DNA of 7,534 nt from Dehalococcoidia bacterium (GCA_028715025.1 JAQTLG010000076.1:1-7534), one strand, 5' to 3'; numbered from the stretch's first letter, positions 1 to 5,713 are shown. The notes: a model not told the origin generated them from the sequence alone. Made by a program: numbers and translations.

Positions 1-777
1 GAGGTGACGGGAAAATTCCCCAAAGGCGTGGGCGCCAAGGACCTGATCCTGTACCTGATCGGATTGATCGGAGCGGACGGCGCGACCTACAAGGCACTGG
101 AATTCACCGGAAATACAGTGGACTCTATGCCCATGTGGCAAAGGCTGACGATCTCGAACATGGCCATCGAAGCCGGCGCTAAGGTCGGACTCTTCCCCTC
201 CGATCGCATAACCAGGGAGTACCTTAAGAAACAGGGACGGGAAAAGGAATACGCTCCCGTATTCGCAGACTCCGATGCGGTTTACGAGCGCGTTATCAAG
301 ATCGAGGCGAATAAGCTGGAGCCGATGGTCGCCAGACCCCACACAGTAGATAACACGGCCACCGCCAGGTCTCTAGTCGATATTAAGGTGGATCAGGTGT
401 TCATTGGCACCTGCACCAACGGACGGCTGGAGGATATGGCTGAAGCTGCCTCGTTACTTAAAAATAAAAAGATACACGCAGGGGTCAGGCTGATCGTCTG
501 CCCGGCCTCACGAAAAATATATACCGAGTCTATCAACGCCGGTTATCTCCAAACGATCGTTGAGGCTGGCGGCATCATACTTCCTCCGGGGTGCGCCGGC
601 TGCCTGGGACTGCACCAGGGCGCGTTGGGAGATAAAGAGGTCTGCCTCTCCACAGCCAACCGCAACTTCAAAGGCCGTATGGGCAATCCCGAAGGACTCA
701 TATACCTGGCAAGCACCGCTACGGCCGCGACATCGGCTTTGACCGGTAGAATAACCGATCCACGAGAGGTGCTGTAA
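1..777 (+). CDS. Aconitase / 3-isopropylmalate dehydratase family large subunit (LeuC-like), C-terminal part
   Basis: This is the iron-sulfur large subunit of a two-subunit hydro-lyase that isomerises citrate, homocitrate or isopropylmalate through a dehydrated intermediate in the cytoplasm. The reading frame is open from base 1, and the first visible residues already match the interior of the family (GVGAKDLIL, then ALEFTG). The GTG at 4 is therefore not the start; I estimate roughly 160 N-terminal residues lie outside the window. All three [4Fe-4S] cysteines are visible: one in IGTCTNGR (codon at 412-414) and two in PPGCAGCLG (592-594 and 601-603). The stop shares one base with the start of the small-subunit gene, so the pair is probably translationally coupled. 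Sequence alone does not settle the substrate. The isocitrate dehydrogenase and fumarase genes downstream favour an aconitase or homoaconitase role over leucine synthesis. Family assignment is certain; substrate is inference. Confidence 0.93.
   Translation, partial: EVTGKFPKGVGAKDLILYLIGLIGADGATYKALEFTGNTVDSMPMWQRLTISNMAIEAGAKVGLFPSDRITREYLKKQGREKEYAPVFADSDAVYERVIKIEANKLEPMVARPHTVDNTATARSLVDIKVDQVFIGTCTNGRLEDMAEAASLLKNKKIHAGVRLIVCPASRKIYTESINAGYLQTIVEAGGIILPPGCAGCLGLHQGALGDKEVCLSTANRNFKGRMGNPEGLIYLASTATAATSALTGRITDPREVL
764..771 (+). promoter_or_regulatory. Ribosome binding site for the dehydratase small subunit
   Basis: GAGAGGTG lies inside the end of the large-subunit gene, with the AGAGG core seven bases before the ATG at 777. 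It supports that ATG, which overlaps the upstream TAA by one base. Confidence 0.7.
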
Positions 778-1283
778 TGGGAGCGACCATTCTCAAAGGC
801 AGAGCATTTAAATTCGGTGACGATATATCCACTGACCTGATCATTGCCGGAAAATACGCTCACCTGCGCAGCAACCTGCCCGAGCTGGCCAAGCATGCCA
901 TGGAAGATGCCAACCCGGATTTCATCAAGCAAGTCAAGCCCGGTGATTTCATTGTGGCCGGGTCCAACTTCGGCCTCGGGTCGAGCCGGGAACACGCGCC
1001 GCTGGTGATAAAAATGGCGGGCGTCAGCGCTATTCTGGCTAAATCATTTGCACGTATCTTCTTCAGGAACGCTATCAACCAGGGCGTGCCCGCATTGATA
1101 TGCCCGACAGATAAAATCGCCAATGGTGATACTCTCGAGATCAGCCTGGACGAGGGAATCATACGTAATATCACTAAAAACGAGACTTACAACTTCACCA
1201 GGATACCGGCCGCCATGTTGAATATTTTGAACGAAGGTGGATTGATCCCCTACATCAACAAACACGGCGACCTGAAACTCTGA
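777..1283 (+). CDS. Aconitase / 3-isopropylmalate dehydratase family small subunit (LeuD-like)
   Basis: This 168-residue protein is the swivelling-domain partner of the preceding large subunit and contributes substrate-binding residues to the shared active site. It has the family landmarks GDDISTDLI (residues 14-22), GSNFGLGSSREHAP (62-75, the conserved substrate-binding loop) and AKSFARIFFRNAINQG (88-103). The length matches archaeal-type small subunits rather than the longer enterobacterial LeuD. The specificity loop after TD reads GKYAHLRSN (25-33). It carries an arginine in a setting reminiscent of the YLRT loop of homoaconitases, where that arginine contacts an extra carboxylate, but the spacing differs by one residue. 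This hints at a tricarboxylic substrate such as citrate or homocitrate; that reading is inference. The ATG is supported by a good ribosome binding site and by the one-base overlap with the upstream stop. Confidence 0.93.
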   Translation: MGATILKGRAFKFGDDISTDLIIAGKYAHLRSNLPELAKHAMEDANPDFIKQVKPGDFIVAGSNFGLGSSREHAPLVIKMAGVSAILAKSFARIFFRNAINQGVPALICPTDKIANGDTLEISLDEGIIRNITKNETYNFTRIPAAMLNILNEGGLIPYINKHGDLKL

Positions 1284-1295
1284 ATAAGAGTCTAC

Positions 1296-1301
1296 AAGAG
1301 G
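1296..1301 (+). promoter_or_regulatory. Ribosome binding site for isocitrate dehydrogenase
   Basis: AAGAGG ends nine bases before the ATG at 1311, within the 27-base gap after the small-subunit gene. It supports the ATG as start. Confidence 0.65.
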
Positions 1302-1310
1302 TTATGTAAA

Positions 1311-2393
1311 ATGACGTATCGCGTTACATTGATACCAGGAGACGGAATCGGCCCTGAAATTACCCGGGCTACCGTAAGCGTGCTGGAGGCCACCGGCGTC
1401 AAATTCGATTGGGATATCCATATCGTAGGCGAGGCCGCCGTAGAGAAGTACGGTACCCCCCTTCCCGAGACCACCCTCGAATCTATCAGGAAGAACAGGG
1501 TCGCCCTTAAAGGGCCCGTAACCACTCCCATCGGCAAGGGATTTCGCAGCGTAAATGTCGCCATGCGCAAGCTGCTCGACCTTTACGCCTGCCTGAGACC
1601 CTGCAAGAGTTATCCCGGCGTGGTAACTACATTATATCGGAACGTGGACCTGGTCATTGTCAGGGAGAACACCGAGGACCTCTACATAGGCATCGAGTTT
1701 GCCAGGGGAACCGCCGAGGCCGCTCAGCTTTATGATCTGATAATGCAGAGCTTCAAAGGAAACCTGGACAGCAATTCAGGATTCAGCATCAAGACTATCT
1801 CGGAGCAGGGGTCCCGCCGCATCGTTAAATATGCCTTCGATTATGCCCGCAAATACGGACGTAAAAAGGTATCGGCGATAACCAAGGCCAATATCATGAA
1901 ATACACCGACGGATTGTTTCTATCGACTGCCAGGGAGGTGGCCAGGGAGTTCCCTGATATTGAGTACGAAGAGGTACTGGTCGATGCGCTGTGCATGCAA
2001 CTCGTACGAAATCCGCAGCGTTTCGATACGCTGGTGCTTCCCAACCTCTACGGCGACATCATCTCGGACCTGTGTGCGGGGCTGGTGGGCGGCCTGGGTC
2101 TGGCGCCCGGCGCCAATATCGGGGATGGGCTGGCCATATTCGAGCCCACACATGGAAGCGCACCTAAATACACCGGCATGAACAAGGTGAGCCCGATGGC
2201 GCAGATGCTCTCGGCCGTTCTTATGTTGAGATATCTCGACGAGCAGTCTGCCGCCGACAGGATGGAAGCAGCCATCAGCGCTGTGATCGCCGAGGGAAAG
2301 AATGTTACCTACGACCTGCGCAGGGATCGCAACGAGCCCAGTGCAGGCACGTCCCAGGTCGCGGAAGCAGTTATAGAAAAGCTTAAAAAGTAA
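1311..2393 (+). CDS. icd: Isocitrate dehydrogenase (isocitrate/isopropylmalate dehydrogenase family), probably NADP-dependent
   Basis: This 360-residue cytoplasmic enzyme oxidatively decarboxylates isocitrate to 2-oxoglutarate. It starts with the family N-terminus (LIPGDGIGPE, residues 7-16). The substrate loop FRSVNVAMRK (78-87) has the S-x-N pair (S80, N82) typical of isocitrate enzymes, not the isopropylmalate version. R86, R96 and R118 fit the substrate-binding arginines, Y125 and K192 the catalytic pair, and D225, D249 and D253 the metal ligands. In the cofactor site, HGSAPKYTG (281-289) has Lys-Tyr at the positions that bind the 2'-phosphate in the E. coli NADP enzyme. Y334 and R338 in YDLRR match the other two contacts; NAD-type enzymes usually have Asp-Ile after HG[ST]AP. 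NADP preference is therefore predicted but not proven. Homoisocitrate dehydrogenase is a less likely alternative. It sits between the aconitase-like pair and fumarase in one apparent operon. Confidence 0.92.
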   Translation: MTYRVTLIPGDGIGPEITRATVSVLEATGVKFDWDIHIVGEAAVEKYGTPLPETTLESIRKNRVALKGPVTTPIGKGFRSVNVAMRKLLDLYACLRPCKSYPGVVTTLYRNVDLVIVRENTEDLYIGIEFARGTAEAAQLYDLIMQSFKGNLDSNSGFSIKTISEQGSRRIVKYAFDYARKYGRKKVSAITKANIMKYTDGLFLSTAREVAREFPDIEYEEVLVDALCMQLVRNPQRFDTLVLPNLYGDIISDLCAGLVGGLGLAPGANIGDGLAIFEPTHGSAPKYTGMNKVSPMAQMLSAVLMLRYLDEQSAADRMEAAISAVIAEGKNVTYDLRRDRNEPSAGTSQVAEAVIEKLKK

Positions 2394-2399
2394 TATAAT
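2394..2399 (+). promoter_or_regulatory. Candidate -10 element for an internal fumarase promoter
   Basis: A perfect TATAAT follows directly after the isocitrate dehydrogenase stop, in the 47-base gap before the fumarase alpha gene. Initiation would fall near 2406 and leave a leader of about 35 bases. The matching -35 region is poor (at best about three of six consensus bases at 16-17 bases spacing), so this is only a possible secondary promoter. Confidence 0.25.
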
Positions 2400-2440
2400 C
2401 AGCACGGAGATATATAGTCCGGCCCTCGTCTGACAGTGTT

Positions 2441-3286
2441 ATGCGAAGAATCCAGTGCCGCGCCATCACCGAGACCGTTGCATCACTTTTCCGGGACGCC
2501 TGTATCTATCTGCCCCCTGACGTTATTGCTTCATTGAAGCGCGCAGCCAGGTTGGAGAAGTCGCCTCTTGGCAGGGAGACCATTAAATCCATACTGAGGA
2601 ATATTGCTATGGCTAAGGATCACCTTCTTCCTATCTGCCAGGACACAGGCACTGCCGTAGTTTTTCTGGAGATTGGGCAGGACACCCACATTATCGGTGG
2701 CAATCTCACTGAGGCGATCAATCGGGGAGTTAAAAAGGGATATGCTGAAGGCTATCTACGTAAATCGATTGTGCACAGGCCTTTCTCAGCCAGGAAGAAT
2801 ACTGGAGACAATACTCCGGCCGTGATACATAGTGAGATCGTACCCGGCGACGGACTGCGGATATATGTTCTGCCCAAGGGGGGCGGCGCGGAAAACTGCT
2901 CCAGGCTAACGGTTATGCCGCCTTTTCTGGGCCATGAAGGCATTGTAGAATATGTGATCAACCTTGTCGATGAGTGTGGCAGCAATGCCTGTCCTCCGCT
3001 GATACTTGGAATCGGGATAGGCGGCACAACCGAGCAGACCATGCTGCTGGCCAAGAAAGCGCTACTGCGTAAAACCGGATCGCATAATACAGATACTGAG
3101 ATAAAAAAGCTGGAGCAGAAAATTCTGGCGGGTATAAATATGCTGGGCATAGGCCCCATGGGCTACGGCGGCAGCGTAACCGCCCTGGCTGTACATATCG
3201 AGGCATTTCCGGCCCATATAGCCAGCATGCCGGTGGCCGTCAATATGCAATGCTGGTGCTCGCGGCACAGGGAAGCAGTGCTCTGA
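2441..3286 (+). CDS. Fumarate hydratase class I, alpha subunit (N-terminal domain protein)
   Basis: This 281-residue protein is the cluster-bearing subunit of the two-subunit, oxygen-sensitive [4Fe-4S] fumarase that interconverts fumarate and L-malate in the cytoplasm. The likely cluster cysteines are C66 (ICQDTGTA), C184 (NACPP) and C273 (CWCSRHR near the C-terminus), matching the positions of the three cysteines in FumA. Other landmarks are PKGGGAENC (145-153), GIGIGGTTEQT (190-200) and GIGPMGYGG (236-244). The ATG at 2441 is the first usable start in this frame after a stop at 2396-2398, and the N-terminus matches the family. No good Shine-Dalgarno precedes it, so translation may be weak or coupled. 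The beta subunit gene begins two bases after the stop. L-tartrate dehydratase is a homologous alternative, but the neighbouring isocitrate dehydrogenase favours fumarase. Confidence 0.93.
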   Translation: MRRIQCRAITETVASLFRDACIYLPPDVIASLKRAARLEKSPLGRETIKSILRNIAMAKDHLLPICQDTGTAVVFLEIGQDTHIIGGNLTEAINRGVKKGYAEGYLRKSIVHRPFSARKNTGDNTPAVIHSEIVPGDGLRIYVLPKGGGAENCSRLTVMPPFLGHEGIVEYVINLVDECGSNACPPLILGIGIGGTTEQTMLLAKKALLRKTGSHNTDTEIKKLEQKILAGINMLGIGPMGYGGSVTALAVHIEAFPAHIASMPVAVNMQCWCSRHREAVL

Positions 3287-3288
3287 AT

Positions 3289-3843
3289 ATGAAAATACGA
3301 CACATTGTGCTGCCTATTTCAGATAAAGATATCAAGTCGTTAAAATGCGGCGACAGTGTATTATTAACAGGGAGTATGCTGACCGCGCGGGATGCTTCGC
3401 ACCAAAGAATAACCGAGGCCCTGACCGCTGGAAAGGATCTGCCGTTTGACCTGGACGGCCAGACCATTTACTATACGGGCCCTACACCAGCCCGTCCGGG
3501 CCACATCGTCGGCTCGGCAGGCCCTACAACGAGCAGCCGTATGGATAAATATACTCCGCTACTGCTCGAGCATGGAATGAAATGCATGATAGGTAAGGGC
3601 AGAAGGTCTGTTACGGTTAAAAAAAAGATGTTGAAAAGCCGGGCTGTATACCTGGCTGCTGTTGGGGGCGCCGGTGCTCTGCTTTCCCGCTCAATAAAAA
3701 AAATCGAACCCGTCGCCTATCCTGAACTGGGAGCGGAAGCAGTATTCCGACTGAAAGTCGAAGACTTCCCTGCCGTGGTGATAAATGATATCTACGGGGG
3801 GGACCTTTACGTAAGCGGGCAGGCCGCTCATAGAAAAGCCTAA
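3289..3843 (+). CDS. Fumarate hydratase class I, beta subunit (C-terminal domain protein)
   Basis: This 184-residue protein is the beta partner of the class I fumarase. It corresponds to the C-terminal domain of single-chain FumA and completes the substrate pocket. Visible landmarks are LTARDASHQR (31-40), YYTGPTPARPG (61-71), SAGPTTSSRMD (76-86), IGKG (101-104) and a conserved C-terminal region around AYPELGAEAVFRLKVEDFPA (143-162). The frame is also open from an ATG at 3250, but that would add 13 residues overlapping the alpha gene. The ATG at 3289 gives the usual family N-terminus and length and sits two bases after the alpha stop. A weak GGAAG lies at 3271-3275. The gene contains two runs of eight A (3619-3626 and 3696-3703) but the frame is intact. 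Its TAA overlaps the stop of the convergent Nudix gene. Confidence 0.93.
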   Translation: MKIRHIVLPISDKDIKSLKCGDSVLLTGSMLTARDASHQRITEALTAGKDLPFDLDGQTIYYTGPTPARPGHIVGSAGPTTSSRMDKYTPLLLEHGMKCMIGKGRRSVTVKKKMLKSRAVYLAAVGGAGALLSRSIKKIEPVAYPELGAEAVFRLKVEDFPAVVINDIYGGDLYVSGQAAHRKA

Positions 3844-4376
3844 CCAGCCGGCGTTATTGATAAATATATCAACAGACCGGCAATGCTCTTGGCATCGCAT
3901 ATATCTCCGCTTAAGATCATGCCGCCTATCTTATCAAGGGGCACTCTCACAACCTCTATCTCATCGGTGTCCTCGGCCACCAGCCGGCTCTCCTCCAGTT
4001 CTGAGGCCAGGAAAACATTGATATATTCGGTACAATAACCGGGCGCCGGATAGAATCCGCCCATCCTGGTAATCTTGTGTGGAAGGCAGCCTATCTCCTC
4101 CTGCAGCTCGCGCCTGACACACTCTTCCGGGCTCTCGCCATCCTCCATCACTCCCGCAGGAATCTCCAGCAGATCTTTGTCGGTGGGTACCCTGAACTGC
4201 CGCACCATGACGACGTTGTCGCGGTCATCCAGCACAACAGCCGCAATGGCATCCCTGTGCTCAACGATCTCACGTATAACGATTTCGCCCTTGCTTTTCT
4301 CGACTGTACTCTGAATCAACCTGACCGCCCGGCCCTCGAAAATCGTCTTTGACGAGAGCAACTTCTCTTTGCTCAT
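3840..4376 (-). CDS. Nudix hydrolase, ADP-ribose pyrophosphatase type
   Basis: This 178-residue cytoplasmic enzyme probably cleaves ADP-ribose or a related nucleoside diphosphate derivative to AMP and a phosphorylated remainder. The Nudix box is complete at residues 75-97: G75, E81, R89-E90, E93-E94 and G96 match the signature GX5EX7REUXEEXGU. A YPAPGYCTE segment (109-117) follows the box; prolines about 15 residues downstream are a mark of the ADP-ribose pyrophosphatase subgroup. A TTG at 4379 is also in frame, but the ATG at 4374-4376 is better placed: GAGGTGA precedes it with a normal distance. The start shares one base with the stop of the acetyltransferase gene (TGATG). It is the last gene of the nadK unit, and its TAG overlaps the convergent fumarase beta stop by four bases. 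Co-location with NAD kinase fits a role in clearing NAD breakdown products, but the substrate is not certain. Confidence 0.9.
   Translation of the reverse strand: MSKEKLLSSKTIFEGRAVRLIQSTVEKSKGEIVIREIVEHRDAIAAVVLDDRDNVVMVRQFRVPTDKDLLEIPAGVMEDGESPEECVRRELQEEIGCLPHKITRMGGFYPAPGYCTEYINVFLASELEESRLVAEDTDEIEVVRVPLDKIGGMILSGDICDAKSIAGLLIYLSITPAG
3848..3880. repeat. Two-part inverted repeat / potential stem-loop at the convergent gene ends
   Basis: TTGATA (3857-3862) and TATCAA (3867-3872) form a perfect six-base inverted repeat around an AATA loop. They are flanked by CCGG at 3848-3851 and 3877-3880, which can also pair across a small internal loop. It lies just past the fumarase beta stop and inside the last codons of the Nudix gene on the other strand. 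There is no T-run, so it is not a classical intrinsic terminator. It could still act as a 3'-end stabiliser or weak bidirectional stop. Confidence 0.35.
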
Positions 4377-4840
4377 CAACTCACCTCTAAATCCAGCACA
4401 AGCGCCACCTCGTCACAGTCCGGAAATTTGGGACAGCTGTAGCATTCGGCCCAGATCTTTCGGGGCAGATCCATCTTTTCAACCATTTTAAAGCCCTGCT
4501 TCTGGAAAAATCCCGGCTTGTAGGTCAGGCAAAAAATCCGCGGTATGCCCAGCGACCGTGCTTCCTGCACACAGGCCTTGATAAGCGCAGCCCCCATACC
4601 TTTCTTATGCTTATTCTCATGTACGGCCAGCGCCTTCACCTCAGCCAGGTCGGCCCAGCTGATATGCAGGGCAACGCAGGCCACAACATTGTCGCTGGTG
4701 TCACGTATGACAAAAAAGTCCCGCAGATTTTCGTACATCTCGCTGAGCGCGCGAGGCAGCATCTCACCCTTGCCTGCGAATTTATTGACCAGCTCGTGCA
4801 TCTTTTTAACATCGCCTATTGTCGCTTTTTCAACTTTCAT
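4376..4840 (-). CDS. GNAT acetyltransferase resembling short-form N-acetylglutamate synthase
   Basis: This 154-residue single-domain GNAT protein should transfer acetyl from acetyl-CoA to an amine. The acetyl-CoA-binding segment is LAVHENKHKKGMGAALI (71-87). The arginine/glutamine usual at the start of that turn is replaced by H78, while G81 and G83 are kept. MLPRALSEMYENLRDFFV (27-44) and the cysteine-rich tail KIWAECYSCPKFPDCDE (128-144, with C133, C136 and C142) are typical of the stand-alone ArgA-like group, which makes N-acetylglutamate for arginine synthesis. No arginine gene is in view, so the substrate is inference from resemblance. The frame is open further upstream to 4933, but that would run deep into nadK. 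The ATG at 4838-4840 has a good ribosome binding site and overlaps the nadK stop as ATGA, indicating translational coupling. Confidence 0.88.
   Translation of the reverse strand: MKVEKATIGDVKKMHELVNKFAGKGEMLPRALSEMYENLRDFFVIRDTSDNVVACVALHISWADLAEVKALAVHENKHKKGMGAALIKACVQEARSLGIPRIFCLTYKPGFFQKQGFKMVEKMDLPRKIWAECYSCPKFPDCDEVALVLDLEVS
4381..4387 (-). promoter_or_regulatory. Ribosome binding site for the Nudix gene
   Basis: On the minus strand GAGGTGA is followed by GTTG and then ATG, giving seven bases from GAGG to the start. It lies inside the end of the acetyltransferase gene and selects the ATG at 4376 over the TTG at 4379. Confidence 0.7.
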
Positions 4841-5679
4841 AATGACTTTCCTTTCAACTTGGATACGAGTGTCCTGTAAAAGCTGCCTCTCGGCCTCAGA
4901 CGCAGGAACCGCGAGGTCTGACCAGCCAGGCATACCTCGACTTCAGCACCGCTTTTCAACTGCTCTTCCACCTGTCCGTCCATGCTTATCATCGCTTCGT
5001 GATTGGTAAAGGCCTTCAACACTATTTTAGTTGAAGGCGCCAGCACAATTGCCTTATCCATGTTTAAATGCGGGCAAACAGCCTTCATCAGCATATCTCT
5101 CGATTCAGGGTAAACGATGGGTCCGTTGGCAGCCAGAGAGTAGCCTGTGCTGCCGGTGGCGGTAGATATTATGACTGCATCGGCCCGGTAGGTCGTGAAA
5201 AACTGATTATCAATAGTCACTTCGACATTTATCAGGCGCAGGAACTTGCCCCTCCCGATCACGACATCGTTCAGTGCATGGTAGGTATTTCCAGAAGACC
5301 TGACTACAGCTTTCAGCACCGACCTCTGCTCGATCCAGCCCGCGCCTCCGATGATATCAACCAGTTTATCCCGCGCTTCGCCTGCCTCCAGTTCGTTCAT
5401 AAATCCAAGATTGCCGAAATTCACGCCCACTATGGGTATTTCCTGAGGATAGATAATACGTGCAGCACGCAGTATGGTACCGTCGCCCCCGACACTGATA
5501 ACAAGGTCTGATCCGGCCAGTGCTTCCCTGGCTTCACCCTCGTCCCATGACGAGTGTATCCAGCACTGCATGCCTTTAGACTCGAGGAATTCTACGATAT
5601 CGTGAGCGAAACGTTCAGATTTCTCAACCTTGGGATGATATAAAATGCCTATCCTTTTCACAGTGCAGCAGACTATCAC
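4837..5679 (-). CDS. nadK: NAD kinase
   Basis: NAD kinase phosphorylates the 2'-hydroxyl of NAD to make NADP, the only known route to NADP in bacteria, in the cytoplasm. The 280-residue product has the diagnostic GGDGT (residues 64-68, with catalytic D66), the NAD-contacting ALND (135-138), and the glycine-rich TATGSTGYSLAANGP (173-187). A C-terminal SMDGQ (232-236) also fits the family. The length is normal. The start is uncertain: GTG at 5679 has GGAAG only three bases upstream, while GTG at 5661 (then KRIGILYHPK) gives the more typical N-terminus but has no Shine-Dalgarno. It heads a unit with the acetyltransferase and Nudix genes; its TGA overlaps the next ATG by four bases. The downstream NADP-type isocitrate dehydrogenase locus would be a consumer of its product. 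Confidence 0.95.
   Translation of the reverse strand: MIVCCTVKRIGILYHPKVEKSERFAHDIVEFLESKGMQCWIHSSWDEGEAREALAGSDLVISVGGDGTILRAARIIYPQEIPIVGVNFGNLGFMNELEAGEARDKLVDIIGGAGWIEQRSVLKAVVRSSGNTYHALNDVVIGRGKFLRLINVEVTIDNQFFTTYRADAVIISTATGSTGYSLAANGPIVYPESRDMLMKAVCPHLNMDKAIVLAPSTKIVLKAFTNHEAMISMDGQVEEQLKSGAEVEVCLAGQTSRFLRLRPRGSFYRTLVSKLKGKSL
4847..4852 (-). promoter_or_regulatory. Ribosome binding site for the GNAT acetyltransferase
   Basis: On the minus strand AGGAAA sits in a purine-rich run six bases before the ATG at 4840, within the last codons of nadK. It fixes the start at 4840 rather than the upstream extension of the frame. Confidence 0.7.
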
Positions 5680-5692
5680 AAGCTTCCGGCAG

Positions 5693-5706
5693 TGTCAAAT
5701 ATGACA
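5693..5706. repeat. Palindrome TGTCA-N4-TGACA upstream of nadK, candidate operator
   Basis: A perfect five-base inverted repeat with a four-base spacer (TGTCA AATA TGACA) lies 14-27 bases upstream of the nadK GTG at 5679. The geometry equals that of FNR/CRP-family dimer sites, but the half-site is not the FNR consensus TTGAT. It abuts the -10-like element at 5708-5713. A repeat this short could arise by chance in a 113-base gap. Confidence 0.3.
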
Positions 5707-5707
5707 G

Positions 5708-5713
5708 AGTATA
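5708..5713 (-). promoter_or_regulatory. Candidate -10 element for the nadK unit
   Basis: On the minus strand TATACT matches five of six -10 bases. It would start a transcript near 5701, about 20 bases before the nadK GTG at 5679. No convincing -35 is found 16-19 bases further upstream. A perfect TTGACA occurs at 5693-5698 (minus strand), but its -10 would fall at about 5670-5675 (TAGTCT, weak), inside the longer nadK frame. Either promoter is tentative. Confidence 0.25.

Noticed and set aside
543..995. Antisense frame of 150 codons spanning the large/small dehydratase junction
   Set aside because: Both opposing genes are clearly real, and this product shows no family feature.
1920..2405. Antisense open frame of 161 codons opposite isocitrate dehydrogenase
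   Set aside because: It lies wholly opposite a well-conserved gene, has no recognisable domain and no ribosome binding site I trust; it is a by-product of codon use.
3250..3288. Upstream ATG extension of the fumarase beta subunit
   Set aside because: It would add 13 residues absent from the family and overlap the alpha gene by 37 bases; the ATG at 3289 gives the standard N-terminus.
4841..4933. 31-codon upstream extension of the GNAT frame
   Set aside because: It overlaps the conserved end of nadK; the ATG at 4840 has a strong ribosome binding site and an ATGA overlap.
5068..5511. Open frame of 147 codons on the + strand opposite nadK
   Set aside because: The nadK frame holds all family motifs; the opposing product looks like no family and is a shadow.
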